Assembly (NCBI GenBank): GCA_021108395.1 | Contig: JAIOQZ010000022.1 | Coordinates: forward strand, 1 to 64,000 | DNA: 64,000 nucleotides | Origin: Candidatus Cloacimonadota bacterium | Lineage (GTDB): Bacteria > Cloacimonadota > Cloacimonadia > Cloacimonadales > JAIOQZ01 | Direction: 5' to 3' | Shown here: positions 1 through 8,682 of the stretch, piece after piece | How the letters are laid out: every line of letters starts with the position of its first letter | Numbering within the stretch: position 1 is the stretch's first letter | Notes under the pieces: generated by a model | Told to the model about the DNA's origin: nothing | What the model saw: the letters and a program-made list of their open reading frames with translations, nothing else | The model's database searches: none | Made by a program: the position numbers and the translations under genes

Positions 1-637
1 TCTTCGCATAGTTGCTCCTCGTTTCAATGTTTGCCCCGAAACAAACACCTGTCCATGACAAAATGAAAAGGGTAATTCCAGGCACAAACTAAGAACAACG
101 AGTCCACCTTATATGCTGGTCTGAAATATGGGGGTCACTACAATTTCAGAATAATTGTCTGACGCCTGTGAACACCAAAAGTGCCAGCATGATTTCAATT
201 TTGCCCAAATGGAAAAATTGCCGTCACTTGCAGTTTCCCAATACGACTGCATCTAAGCAACAAGACATGAAAGAGATAAGGCTATTCTTTGTCCATTCAA
301 CAAGTGGAAGTAGTGAAATCATGCTGTCACAAAATGAAAACATAGGTGTCACTTTACACTTAGGGCTATCTCTCGCTGTGAAAGAAACTTAAAGTGCCGT
401 CAGAGTGGAACCCTTGTGCCATCTTAGTGATACCAAAAGCACTGATAGTAACCGTTCTTGCCAAAAAGCTACTGTCGCTACTCTCGCTCCATCTCTTTGA
501 ATATCCGACTCTTGCCACAGAATAAGAGCGATAGTAATTCTTGCCAAGGGGGCTGTCAGTTAATAGCGATTGTCGAGTTTCGTGAGACTTCACACCGCAC
601 CAGCGTGAAAACCGTATTGCACATCCGATAATATTTC
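1..637. other. Gene-less A+T-richer stretch upstream of the first operon
   Basis: No open frame here has a ribosome site, a signal peptide or a recognisable family. The two longest frames (168-392 plus, 366-644 minus) are short, mutually overlapping and of improbable composition. The base composition is visibly poorer in G+C than the coding DNA that follows. The second half contains imperfect direct repeats (see 444-547) and many scattered TGTCAC/GTCAC words. It may be a long regulatory region or decayed sequence, and I cannot say which. Confidence 0.6.
444..547. repeat. Imperfect direct repeats, GATAGTAA...TTCTTGCCAA
   Basis: GATAGTAA, three bases, then TTCTTGCCAA occurs at 444-464. GATAGTAA joined directly to TTCTTGCCAA occurs at 530-547. 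A third, shorter copy (CTCTTGCCA) lies at 509-517. The copies are in the same orientation and roughly 30-85 bases apart, upstream of the promoter at 638. Repeated protein-binding sites or a decayed repeat array are both possible. Confidence 0.45.
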
Positions 638-666
638 TTGACACATCGTTGAGTCTCCAGCATTAT
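638..666 (+). promoter_or_regulatory. Sigma-70-like promoter for the 711-1590 operon
   Basis: TTGACA at 638-643 is followed by exactly 17 bases and then CATTAT at 661-666 (4 of 6 matches to TATAAT). This would give a leader of about 38 bases before the ATG at 711, with an AGGAGA ribosome site just upstream of that ATG. Confidence 0.6.
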
Positions 667-710
667 TAAAAGAAACAGAGTTTGATAATTACCAAATCAG
701 AAGGAGACCC

Positions 711-1160
711 ATGAAAAGCGTCTGGCTCACCCTCCTCCTGCGACCCGTGCTGGCAGCTTGTCTCCTGGTTTGCGCCAGTTTACTTTGCGCCGCTCCCACA
801 CCCGAAATCATCAAACTACACCAGCAAGCCACCCAGATCGCCGACACGCTCCACGTCCTGCAACAGCAAGCCGCAGCAGCCACCACAGGCAGCGAGATGG
901 TCGGCGTCATCCACCTGCTGGAGACGCCGATGTCCGCTATGGTGCGCATGGACAAGCGCGTGGACGCTATCTCGTTCCAGGAGGGGAATCCTGATGACAA
1001 GGATAACTGGAAAGCTCTGCTGACGCAAATGCGCGAAATCGGCCTCGCACTCGAGGCCATCACGACAGAAATAGGCCGCTTTGAAGATGACGAAGCCGTC
1101 GAGCGGGCATTCTACAGCCTCGAACACAAGCTGAGCATAACCTACATAGAAGAGGAGTGA
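711..1160 (+). CDS. Secreted hypothetical protein, 149 aa
   Basis: Residues 1-28 look like a signal peptide: a charged start (MKSVW), a hydrophobic core and cleavage near LLCAA-PTP. The mature part is mostly helical in composition, with a Q/A-rich stretch (LHVLQQQAAAA) and an acidic end (IEEE). I recognise no family. The start is supported by AGGAGA seven or so bases upstream. The next gene begins 4 bases after this stop, so the two are almost certainly co-transcribed and probably work together in the periplasm or outside the cell. Both mature proteins are small, helical and acidic, and could be diverged relatives, but I cannot align them convincingly. Confidence 0.7.
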   Translation: MKSVWLTLLLRPVLAACLLVCASLLCAAPTPEIIKLHQQATQIADTLHVLQQQAAAATTGSEMVGVIHLLETPMSAMVRMDKRVDAISFQEGNPDDKDNWKALLTQMREIGLALEAITTEIGRFEDDEAVERAFYSLEHKLSITYIEEE

Positions 1161-1164
1161 TTTG

Positions 1165-1590
1165 ATGAAGAACCTGATCGCAATTGTATGCGTCCTTGCC
1201 ATTTCCGTAGCCGCGTTCGCCGTCGGTAACGAAGTTGAAGCCTTTCTCAAGGTGTTTGAGGACATGGATACTCTCGCCAACAATGACGTGAAAGACGCCG
1301 ACACCCCCGCAAAGCAAGCCGCTGTCATCACCGCGTTTGACAGCTTACTGGCGGAGCTGGAAGAAACAGCCGGAGCGCTCGAAGAAGCTTACCCCGACTG
1401 GGACGAAGACGACCTGCCCCCCGGAATCGAGGACTTTGAATCCATCACAGAGCGCTTCATGCTCTCATTCTTCGCCATCTACGCCGTCGGCGCCGACAAC
1501 ATGGAAGAACCCGTTGTGGCAGCCGCCTACGAAAAGCTCGACGAACGCCTCGAAAGCATCATGATGAGCGGAGACGAAGATAGCTGGTAA
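1165..1590 (+). CDS. Secreted acidic hypothetical protein, 141 aa
   Basis: It begins MKNLIAIVCVLAISVAAFA, a clean signal peptide with an A-F-A cleavage site at about residue 19. The mature protein is strongly acidic (many D/E, including DWDEDD and a DEDSW end) and predicted mainly helical. A TTG three bases upstream is in frame, but GAGGAG at 1151-1156 is better spaced for the ATG at 1165. It is the second gene of a two-gene operon and is followed by a hairpin terminator. No family recognised. Confidence 0.7.
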   Translation: MKNLIAIVCVLAISVAAFAVGNEVEAFLKVFEDMDTLANNDVKDADTPAKQAAVITAFDSLLAELEETAGALEEAYPDWDEDDLPPGIEDFESITERFMLSFFAIYAVGADNMEEPVVAAAYEKLDERLESIMMSGDEDSW

Positions 1591-1617
1591 AACTGTAACA
1601 TCGCACGAGCATACAGC

Positions 1618-1650
1618 AACGGCGCCACAAAACGTGGCGCCGTTATTCAT
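1618..1650 (+). terminator. Hairpin terminator after the two-gene operon
   Basis: AACGGCGCCAC at 1618-1628 pairs perfectly with GTGGCGCCGTT at 1634-1644 across a 5-base loop (11 bp). The tract after it is only moderately T-rich. It lies between convergent genes, so it may also stop transcription of the minus-strand tldD-pmbA pair. Confidence 0.75.
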
Positions 1651-1668
1651 GTTGTCTTATCTGTAGTA

Positions 1669-3000
1669 CTATCCGCTGAACGAGAGGCCGCCAACGAGCG
1701 TGGAGGCTGCGCCGAACGTATTCATCTGGAACTGGAAGTCATCGGCTACGGCCTGCACATCGTGCAGCATATCGAGGATATTGCCGGAGACGGTGAACAT
1801 CTGCAAGCTGTGTTTGCGTTCGCCGTTTTCCCACAGGAAACCCTCACCCGACAGCGAGAAATCGCCCGACACTGCATTGGCGCCGGAATGCAGGCCAGAA
1901 AGCGCCACAATTTCAATGAGGCGCGGTTGGGCGCTGAACAGCTCGCCGCGAGTGGCGACGCCGGGCTTGAGATAGAAGTTGCTGGGCGTAATGCGGAGGT
2001 CACCCTTGTAGCCGCGAGTGCCGTTGCCTGTGCTGTGCACACCGTCCTTGGCGGCTGTTACGGTGTTATGCAGATAGGTCTTCAGTTTACCGGCATCGAC
2101 CACCAGCGTTGACTGCGAGGGATAGCCTTCGCTGTCGAAGTAGCGGGAGCTGAAGCCGGTTGGATGCAGGGCGTCGTCCAGCAGAGTGACATGGTCACTG
2201 GCGATGCTTTGGCCCAATTTGCCGGCCAGCAGAGAACGGCCCTCATGTACCTGGCGGGCGCTGAACAGTCCGCTGAACGTGGACAGCATTGACGCCATCG
2301 TCTCGCCGTTGAACACCACCGGATACATTCCGGCGTCAAACTTCTGGCCACCCAGCAATTCGACGGTGTTCTTCACTGCTTCACGCGCCAATTCCTCGGC
2401 GTTCAGTTTGCTGAAATCGCGGGTGAGTGCGAAAGCGTGGGCAGCGCGCTTCTCCTCGCCTGACTGAGCCAGCGGCGAGAGAAACGAGTAGGTCGAGTTC
2501 GTGCGTTCCTGCTTGTTCAGTCCCTTCGAGTTGGCGATATGCACAATTGACTTACCGTCGCCGTACATGCAGTAGGGAACGTTGATGATACGCTTGTCGA
2601 GCTTGCGGGCGATACGGTCAATATCCTTGATGAGGGCAACCTTGTCCTCGACCGGAACCTTTTCGAGTGATTCGTTGAAAAGTTCGAGTTTTGCATCGAC
2701 TTCGGGATAGTTGGCCAGCACGACCTTTTCGGCCTGTTCGTTGATGCGGGCATTGGCGACAGCCTCGCGCACCACCATCTGAAGGGCGGACTCGTTGAAG
2801 TCTTCAGTATAGGAAACTCCAACCTGGCCATCGATCAGGACACGAATGCCCAGGCCTTTCGAGTCGCTGTAGTTAAAGGCCTCGATCTGTTGGTCGTGCA
2901 CCCTGACGCTGAACGAGTTCTCGCCAACGATGAGCACTTCGATGTCGTCGGCCTGCTGGGCGCCCAGCTTGAGCAGTTTATCGATGATATTGTTGAACAT
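1669..3000 (-). CDS. pmbA: TldE/PmbA-type subunit of the TldD/E peptidase
   Basis: TldE pairs with TldD to form a heteromeric peptidase that processes ribosomal peptides such as microcins and degrades unfolded short peptides in the cytoplasm. The 443 residues match the family's usual length. The N-terminal half has the characteristic run from QQIEAFNYSDSKGLGIRV into GVSYTEDF, and the C-terminal half has GNGTRGYKGDLRITPSNFYLKPG and SGEGFLWENGER. As expected for TldE, there is no HExxxH zinc motif. The start ATG lies 2 bases after the tldD stop, and its ribosome site (AAGGAG) sits inside the end of tldD, implying translational coupling. Confidence 0.93.
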   Translation of the reverse strand: MFNNIIDKLLKLGAQQADDIEVLIVGENSFSVRVHDQQIEAFNYSDSKGLGIRVLIDGQVGVSYTEDFNESALQMVVREAVANARINEQAEKVVLANYPEVDAKLELFNESLEKVPVEDKVALIKDIDRIARKLDKRIINVPYCMYGDGKSIVHIANSKGLNKQERTNSTYSFLSPLAQSGEEKRAAHAFALTRDFSKLNAEELAREAVKNTVELLGGQKFDAGMYPVVFNGETMASMLSTFSGLFSARQVHEGRSLLAGKLGQSIASDHVTLLDDALHPTGFSSRYFDSEGYPSQSTLVVDAGKLKTYLHNTVTAAKDGVHSTGNGTRGYKGDLRITPSNFYLKPGVATRGELFSAQPRLIEIVALSGLHSGANAVSGDFSLSGEGFLWENGERKHSLQMFTVSGNILDMLHDVQAVADDFQFQMNTFGAASTLVGGLSFSG

Positions 3001-3002
3001 GC

Positions 3003-4385
3003 TTACTCCTTTCGTCCGCCGACGACTATCTCGTCAACTTTGATGGCCGGCTGGCCAACGCAGGTGGGAACGCTGCCCGATACCGAGCCGCACATGCCTT
3101 CGGCGAAGGCGAGATTGTCGGCAACCATGCTGATCTTGGTCAGCGATTCCGGCCCGTTGCCGATGAGGGTGGCGCCGCGCACAGGCTCGGCGATCTTGCC
3201 GCCGCGAATCATATAGCCTTCGAGCACGCTGAAGTTGAAGTTTCCGGTACCCGGCATCACCGAGCCGCCGCCCATCTGCTTTGCATACAGGCCATAATCT
3301 ACGCTGGCGATGAGCTGATCGAGCGAATGCTCGCCGCGATCGATGTATGTATTGCGCATGCGCGAAGTGGGTGCGTATTTGTAACCCTGGCGTCTGCCGC
3401 TGCCGGTGGGACTGTAGCCGGTCTTGCGGCCACCCAGCTTATCGACCATGAAGCTCTTGAGGATACCGTTTTCGATGAGCACGGTGCGCTGGGCCGGCAT
3501 CCCTTCGTCATCGATGTTCTCCGAACCCCACATGCCGTTCATGGTGCCGTCGTCGATGGCGGTGACCACCGAAGGCGCAATCTGCTGCCCGAGCTTGTCG
3601 GCGAAGACGCTGGCGCCTTTGGCCACCGAGGTGGTTTCGAGCGCGTGGCCGCAGGCTTCGTGAAAGACCACGCCGCCGAAGGCGTTGTCGATGATGACGG
3701 GGAATTTGCCGCTGGGGGCGTAGCCGGCGTCAATCATGGTGAGAGCCGTGCGGGCGCTCTCGTTGGCTAAGTATTCCAGGTCGAGCCCTTCGATGAACTC
3801 GAAACCGGCATGTGCGCCTGGCGATACGCGACCTGTCTGCTTCTCGCCATCTTTCTCGGCGATGGATGCGCAACTGATGCGGGTGTAGGTGCGGTCGTCC
3901 TCCACCCACAGCCCCTCGCTGTTGGCAATCATCACATGCTGCATGCGCTCCACCATGGCGACGTCAACCTGCACGATGCGCTGGCCGGCGGCACGGGCGA
4001 GGCGGTCGAGCTTGCGCATCACCTCCACCTTCTGCTCCTTGGCCACCTTGTCGGCAGGGGTCATCATCGGGTGAAGGCTTTCCACCTGTCGCCGTTCGAG
4101 CGCGATGATGCTTGTGCCCTCGCCGGACGCGGCTTTGCTCACGGCGTTGGCCGCCGCCAGCAAGGCTGCTTCGGTGAGTTCGTTTGTATAGGCGTAGATG
4201 GCGCTGTGTCCATAGAACACGCGCACGCCGCCGCCATAGTCGCGTCCCACGACCGCCTGCTTTATGCGGCTGTCGTTGAGCTGGATGTTGGAATAGTACT
4301 GGTTTTCGGCGAATATTTCGGCGAAGTCGGCGCCACCGGACAACGCTCGTTCGAGAACACGCTCAATGACTGCTTGTGACAGCAT
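3003..4385 (-). CDS. tldD: Zinc metallopeptidase TldD
   Basis: Catalytic subunit of the TldD/E peptidase, 460 aa. The zinc-binding helix reads GVVFHEACGHALE, the HExxxH form typical of TldD, and the third ligand region AEGMCGSVSG is near the C terminus. I chose the ATG at 4385 (MLSQAVIERVLERAL) because AGGAGG lies just upstream, although the gap to the ATG is short (4 bases). An in-frame ATG at 4406 would add seven residues but has only a weak ribosome site. It is directly followed by pmbA, the usual partner. Confidence 0.93.
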   Translation of the reverse strand: MLSQAVIERVLERALSGGADFAEIFAENQYYSNIQLNDSRIKQAVVGRDYGGGVRVFYGHSAIYAYTNELTEAALLAAANAVSKAASGEGTSIIALERRQVESLHPMMTPADKVAKEQKVEVMRKLDRLARAAGQRIVQVDVAMVERMQHVMIANSEGLWVEDDRTYTRISCASIAEKDGEKQTGRVSPGAHAGFEFIEGLDLEYLANESARTALTMIDAGYAPSGKFPVIIDNAFGGVVFHEACGHALETTSVAKGASVFADKLGQQIAPSVVTAIDDGTMNGMWGSENIDDEGMPAQRTVLIENGILKSFMVDKLGGRKTGYSPTGSGRRQGYKYAPTSRMRNTYIDRGEHSLDQLIASVDYGLYAKQMGGGSVMPGTGNFNFSVLEGYMIRGGKIAEPVRGATLIGNGPESLTKISMVADNLAFAEGMCGSVSGSVPTCVGQPAIKVDEIVVGGRKE

Positions 4386-4521
4386 ATCACCTCCTGAGAA
4401 TGACATTTACCCGCCACATTCCCTTTTACCTGTGAATCGTCAAGTATTATGTCCGGCAAGGGCTGCATCGTGCCGCGTAGCGAAGCGAAGTGAGCCTGCA
4501 AAGGGGTGGCGGAAATGAAAA

Positions 4522-4597
4522 TGGAGCGGGCAACGGGACTCGAACCCGCGACCGTCAGCTTGGGAAGCTGATACTCTACCAGCTGAGTTACGCCCGC
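4522..4597 (-). tRNA. tRNA-Gly, anticodon CCC
   Basis: The minus strand starts GCGGGCGTAACTCAGCTGG. It has a 7-bp acceptor stem (closing pair G-U), a D arm, an anticodon arm TCAGC-TTCCCAA-GCTGA, and a T arm containing GGTTCGAGTCC. Loop positions 34-36 are CCC, so it reads GGG glycine codons. The CCA end is encoded (minus strand of 4522-4524). The discriminator base is U. Confidence 0.95.
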
Positions 4598-4607
4598 TCA
4601 ATGTGGC

Positions 4608-4637
4608 TATGAAGCTTTGTCGTCGGGTGACTGTCAA
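4608..4637 (-). promoter_or_regulatory. Probable promoter of tRNA-Gly
   Basis: On the minus strand TTGACA (4637-4632) is followed by 17-19 bases and then a CTTCATAG stretch, with the tRNA 5' end about 10 bases downstream. The -35 box is perfect and the -10 box is poor. Confidence 0.4.
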
Positions 4638-4650
4638 GTAAAAGCTGCGG

Positions 4651-5139
4651 TCATTCGCCGACGCGCACCAGCAGCGCCACGGCCGTGGCCGCGATACCCG
4701 CGCCCTGGCCGGTCACGCCCAGTCCTTCTTCGGTGGTCGCCTTCACCGAAACGGCGTCGAGGCTGACGCCGAAATCGTCGGCGAGATGACGGCGCATCTG
4801 GCCGATGTAGGGACTGAGCCGGGGCGCTTCGGCGCAAACCGTTACGTCCACGTTACCCACGCTCCAGCCCTTGCCGTGCACCAGCGCAACGGCCTGGCGC
4901 AGCAGCTTGCGGCTGTCGATGCCGGCATAGCGACCGTCGGTGTCGGGAAAGTGAGCGCCGATGTCGCCCAGAGCCAGCGCGCCCAGCAGCGCATCAATGA
5001 GCGCGTGGATGAGGACGTCGGCGTCGGAATGGCCCAGCAGTCCGCGCTCGAAGGGGATACTTACGCCGCCGAGAACGAGCCGTCTGCCTTCCTCCAATCG
5101 ATGAACGTCGTATCCGTGCCCGATGCGAATGTCTTGCAT
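4651..5139 (-). CDS. ispF: 2-C-methyl-D-erythritol 2,4-cyclodiphosphate synthase
   Basis: Catalyses cyclisation of CDP-methylerythritol 2-phosphate in the MEP isoprenoid pathway. At 162 aa it has the family's normal length. The metal ligands are visible as D11 and H13 in GHGYDVHR and H45 in [20 protein letters not shown] and the C-terminal KATTEEGLG are also family signatures. It starts 1 base after the GlmS-like stop and closes an ispD / GlmS-like / ispF operon. ispD and ispF are often adjacent or fused; the intervening gene is the unusual part. Confidence 0.96.
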   Translation of the reverse strand: MQDIRIGHGYDVHRLEEGRRLVLGGVSIPFERGLLGHSDADVLIHALIDALLGALALGDIGAHFPDTDGRYAGIDSRKLLRQAVALVHGKGWSVGNVDVTVCAEAPRLSPYIGQMRRHLADDFGVSLDAVSVKATTEEGLGVTGQGAGIAATAVALLVRVGE

Positions 5140-5140
5140 A

Positions 5141-7897
5141 TCAGTCCACCGTAATCGATTTGGAAACGTTCTTGGGAACGTCGGGGTGAACGCCGTGGTC
5201 GATGATGTTGAGGCGGTCGAGATAGGCCATCTTGCGTACGCTCATGCGCAGAGCCAGCAACTGCAACACCACCGTTGCGCTGAACACGGTCATCAGGCTG
5301 TCGCCGGTCTTGGGCAGCGTGATGTATGCCCAGCCATAGTATTTGTCGTTGCTGGGGGCGGCGGCGGCGTTTTCGAGCAGCTTGTCGTTCTCCTCGGCGA
5401 TGACGAAGGTGTCGGCGCCGCGGATTTTGTGCGTGTTTATCTGCGAGATGGTGAGGTTGACATCACGCTCATCGGGACCCGTCACATAGATGAGCGGGTA
5501 GTTGCGATAGAGCGGATTGAAGAAGTCGTAGCGGCGCACCACCTGCTTGAACAGCACAGCGCCCTCGCGGGGCAGGTTGAACGGAAATGTGCGCGTGAAC
5601 ACATAGCTCGACAGCGCCTTGATGATCTCCTGGGTCACCTCGTGATCCAGTTCCATCTCGGCGGCGCCCTTCTGGATGTCCTCGATTGTCTTGTGAAAAT
5701 ACTTGATCAGAGCCTTGATCGACTTCATGCCGAACACGGTGTTCTTGCCCAGGATGGTGTTGGGGCCGTGTTTGAATTCGCTGGCCTCGCTGCCCTCGGT
5801 GTGGTTCAGCACCGTTTCCCGAATCTTGAGAGCGCCTTCTTTGGCCACGCCGGTAATCTTGGTGGCCAAAACCTGCATCGACGGCTCCATGTAAGCCTTT
5901 GCCGCCACGAGTTCTACGCCCTCGGTGGTCGATTCTATCGTCTCGCGAATGAGCTGCGGAATATCCAGCAGGGTCTTATAGCGCCGTGACACCTCTTTAT
6001 CGAGGCGGGCGAGATGGGTGGCGTTCTTCTTCGTGTCGGTTTTCAGCTCCTCATACTGCGCCTCGGCAGCCTTGATGGCCAGATAGTAGAACAGCGTAAG
6101 CTGGTTGATGAAACTCTTGGTGGCCGGCACGGCGATCTCGGGTCCGCAAAAGATGGGAATCGAGACGTCGCTCTTTTCCTGTCCCAGCGTCGAGTTCATG
6201 TTGTTTACCAGCACAATCTTCTTGATGTCGAGTTGCAGGGCGTCGATGTCGTTGAACACGTCGATGAGGTCTTTGGTCTCGCCGCTCTGTGACACGCCGA
6301 TGATGACGTCGTTGGCCTTGAGCGAGCGCGAATACTGGCCGCGGAAATCACCCGGCAGTATGGGGATGATTTCGACACCAGCAATCTGATTGAAGAAAAC
6401 CGCTGCCACTTTTGTGGCGTGAAACGAAGTGCCGCAAGCAACGGTGTAGATATTGCGGTTGTTGCGCAGCGTGTTTCGCACCAGGTTGCTGAAATCCTTC
6501 ACCGAAGCATCGAATTCGAGGATGTCATCCTTCTCGCGGATTGAGTCCAGCGCTTTGGCCACCAGCAGCCGTTTCTTGTCGAACTTGCCGCCGATGAGGT
6601 CGATGTAGGTGTTCTTGTCGTTGCTGAAGAAATAGAGCTTCTCGAAATTCTCCTGCACGAGCACGTCGTAGATGCTCTTGTATTCTGTTTTCACCTTGCG
6701 GTGGAATTCGGTGGCGCGAGCAGTTTTGACCCATTTGTCAAACAATGCCTGCTGCGACGGGAAGTTGTCGGCGGCGTCGATGGCGTCAACGAGGCTACGC
6801 AGATCGGCCAGCATCTTCTCGCGGTTGAGCAGATTGAGCATGCGGCGGCCTGTGTTCGAGCCGCCGAGGAATATCTTCACCAGCTTACCGGCTGATTCCG
6901 CCTGCGCGTTTATCTCCTGATCGAGAAAGTATTCGAATTGCGGCAGCAACTCGGTGTCCTCGGCGCGAAGCTTGCTGCGTATGGGCGTCCGCTCAATCTC
7001 CTGCCCTGATTTATAGACGACGTCTGGCTGGTTCAGCTTGCGGATGACGGCGTCTTTGTAGGCGTAGATGCGATAGCCATCTGCGGTGTACTCGATAAAC
7101 TCGCCCTCGCGCAGTTTGACCAGCATTTTGGTGAAGCGCAGCACCGCGGTGAGGTCGGATGAGGCGACAGCGAAGGGGATGCCGTCGGTCTCCCCCACAC
7201 CGAAGTACAAGCTGCTGCCGGCCTTGATGGCATACTGGTATTGGGTCACCGGATCGGTGATGACAGCGGCGAAGCTGCCCACGGCCTTCTTGCAGGCGCG
7301 AACAATGGCCTTGCGCATGGCAGTGCGACGCATGTCGTGGTCAGCGGGGTCGTCAACCATGTCCAGCTCGTTGTCAAAGTAGTGCTCGATGAGGTGCACA
7401 AGCATCTCGCCGTCGTTGTCAGAGAGCACGTTGTGGCTCTCGAAGATGAGAAAGTTCTTCAGCTCGCGAGTATTGGTGATGTTACCGTTATGCGCGCCAT
7501 ACAGATGCCGCTTGCACTTCACCTCGTGCGGCTGCGCGTTGACGCGGTCCACCGCGCCGAAGGTGGCCCAGCGCACCTGCCCGCAAAACAGCTTGCCGCC
7601 CTGCTTCTCGATGCCCAGCGTCTCGACGAGCGTGCTGGGAGCGCCTATGTCCTTGAGCAGCGTAATCCTGCTGCCGTCCTGAAACACGGCACCGGTGCTG
7701 TCATAGCCGCGATATTCGAGGGAGCGCAACAGCTTGCCGGCCCAGCGGCCCAGTTTGGCGCTTGGACGGGCCAGCGTCATGCCCAAAACGCCGCAACCAA
7801 GTCCGAAAACGGGCACGGTGAAGCGTATCTCGAAATCGCAAAAGCGACGCAGCAGCGGCAACATTGCGCGGCTCACTGTATCATTCAGAGCTCGCAT
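5141..7897 (-). CDS. Large GlmS-like amidotransferase/SIS protein with N-terminal extension, 918 aa
   Basis: The order is a class-II glutaminase domain (about 35-300), a long middle region, then two SIS sugar-isomerase domains. Glucosamine-6-phosphate synthase signatures are clear: [80 protein letters not shown]...ELKHGP-like EFKHGPN; and a C-terminal [10 protein letters not shown]. So the likely reaction is glutamine plus fructose-6-phosphate to glucosamine-6-phosphate, or a related aminosugar reaction. Two oddities stand out. It is about 300 residues longer than GlmS, with extra sequence mainly between the glutaminase and the first SIS domain. The cysteine that should be residue 1 is C35 ([10 protein letters not shown]). 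The ATG at 7897 has AAAGGAG eight bases upstream; an earlier GTG/TTG-type start inside ispD is unlikely. Confidence 0.82.
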   Translation of the reverse strand: MRALNDTVSRAMLPLLRRFCDFEIRFTVPVFGLGCGVLGMTLARPSAKLGRWAGKLLRSLEYRGYDSTGAVFQDGSRITLLKDIGAPSTLVETLGIEKQGGKLFCGQVRWATFGAVDRVNAQPHEVKCKRHLYGAHNGNITNTRELKNFLIFESHNVLSDNDGEMLVHLIEHYFDNELDMVDDPADHDMRRTAMRKAIVRACKKAVGSFAAVITDPVTQYQYAIKAGSSLYFGVGETDGIPFAVASSDLTAVLRFTKMLVKLREGEFIEYTADGYRIYAYKDAVIRKLNQPDVVYKSGQEIERTPIRSKLRAEDTELLPQFEYFLDQEINAQAESAGKLVKIFLGGSNTGRRMLNLLNREKMLADLRSLVDAIDAADNFPSQQALFDKWVKTARATEFHRKVKTEYKSIYDVLVQENFEKLYFFSNDKNTYIDLIGGKFDKKRLLVAKALDSIREKDDILEFDASVKDFSNLVRNTLRNNRNIYTVACGTSFHATKVAAVFFNQIAGVEIIPILPGDFRGQYSRSLKANDVIIGVSQSGETKDLIDVFNDIDALQLDIKKIVLVNNMNSTLGQEKSDVSIPIFCGPEIAVPATKSFINQLTLFYYLAIKAAEAQYEELKTDTKKNATHLARLDKEVSRRYKTLLDIPQLIRETIESTTEGVELVAAKAYMEPSMQVLATKITGVAKEGALKIRETVLNHTEGSEASEFKHGPNTILGKNTVFGMKSIKALIKYFHKTIEDIQKGAAEMELDHEVTQEIIKALSSYVFTRTFPFNLPREGAVLFKQVVRRYDFFNPLYRNYPLIYVTGPDERDVNLTISQINTHKIRGADTFVIAEENDKLLENAAAAPSNDKYYGWAYITLPKTGDSLMTVFSATVVLQLLALRMSVRKMAYLDRLNIIDHGVHPDVPKNVSKSITVD

Positions 7898-7901
7898 CGT
7901 A

Positions 7902-8624
7902 TCAACTCCTTTGACTGAACGTCTCGCCGCTGGTTTGCAGCAGATGCTCCGCCACAATCAGGTCGAACCGCTCGGTGATCTTGAGATTGGGAAATGTGAC
8001 GGGCACTGCCGCCACCGTGTGGCCGCCCTGTTCGAGCAACCCGGCGTCGTCGGTGCAAACCAGTCCCGTGCGGCGAGCCTCCTCGTGGCAGGCCAGCAGC
8101 AGATCGCGGCGGAACACCTGCGGCGTGCTTACCTCGACGAGATCGCGGCGGTCGAGCGTACGCACAACGCGCCCATCGGCGGTCTGTTTCACCGTGTGCT
8201 TCACGGGATGCACCGGGATGGCCGCACCCACTTCGCCGGCGGCTTCGAGCAGCCGGTCGATGTCCTCATCGTGCACAAACGGGCGAACGCCGTCATGCAC
8301 CAGCACCAACTCTGCGGTGTCGGGACAGGTTTGCAGGCCATTGAACACGGACTCCTGCCGGGTATCCCCTCCCATGGTGAACCACAGACGGTCGGCAAAG
8401 GCGGGGTCGTGGTGCAGCAGCTCCTCTTCGAGGATGTCGCGGCCCAGGCCATAGTCGTCTTTGGGAAGCACCAGCACCACATGTCCCACACTGGGATGAC
8501 GCAGGAATCTCATTACCGGCCACAGGAAAACGGGTACGCCGCCCAGGCGCAGAAACTGCTTTTTGCGGAAGCCGGGCAGGCGTTTGCCGCTGCCGCCGGC
8601 AGTGATGATGGCGTAGTTGCTCAT
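7902..8624 (-). CDS. ispD: 2-C-methyl-D-erythritol 4-phosphate cytidylyltransferase
   Basis: Transfers CMP from CTP to methylerythritol 4-phosphate in the MEP pathway. The nucleotide-binding start IITAGGSGKRLPGFRKKQFLRLGG matches the family's AGGxGxR...KQ pattern. Other signatures are VLVHDGVRPFV and the late TDDAGLLEQGG. The length of 240 aa is normal. It is the first gene of the operon, and its end carries the ribosome site for the GlmS-like gene. Confidence 0.95.
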   Translation of the reverse strand: MSNYAIITAGGSGKRLPGFRKKQFLRLGGVPVFLWPVMRFLRHPSVGHVVLVLPKDDYGLGRDILEEELLHHDPAFADRLWFTMGGDTRQESVFNGLQTCPDTAELVLVHDGVRPFVHDEDIDRLLEAAGEVGAAIPVHPVKHTVKQTADGRVVRTLDRRDLVEVSTPQVFRRDLLLACHEEARRTGLVCTDDAGLLEQGGHTVAAVPVTFPNLKITERFDLIVAEHLLQTSGETFSQRS

Positions 8625-8682
8625 AGTAGTGTCTCCTGCGGCGAGAAACGCCCGTGAGCCTGATTTGTCAAGCTTTGCGTGG

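Noticed and set aside
444-547. A CRISPR array
   Set aside because: The repeat copies are few, of uneven length and spacing, and have no cas genes nearby.
168-644. Two short open frames (74 and 92 codons) in the gene-less start of the window
   Set aside because: Neither has a ribosome site, they overlap on opposite strands, and the composition is unlike the window's genes.
7898-8000. A glmS ribozyme upstream of the GlmS-like gene
   Set aside because: This DNA is the coding end of ispD and shows no ribozyme core; the gene starts 4 bases after the ispD stop.
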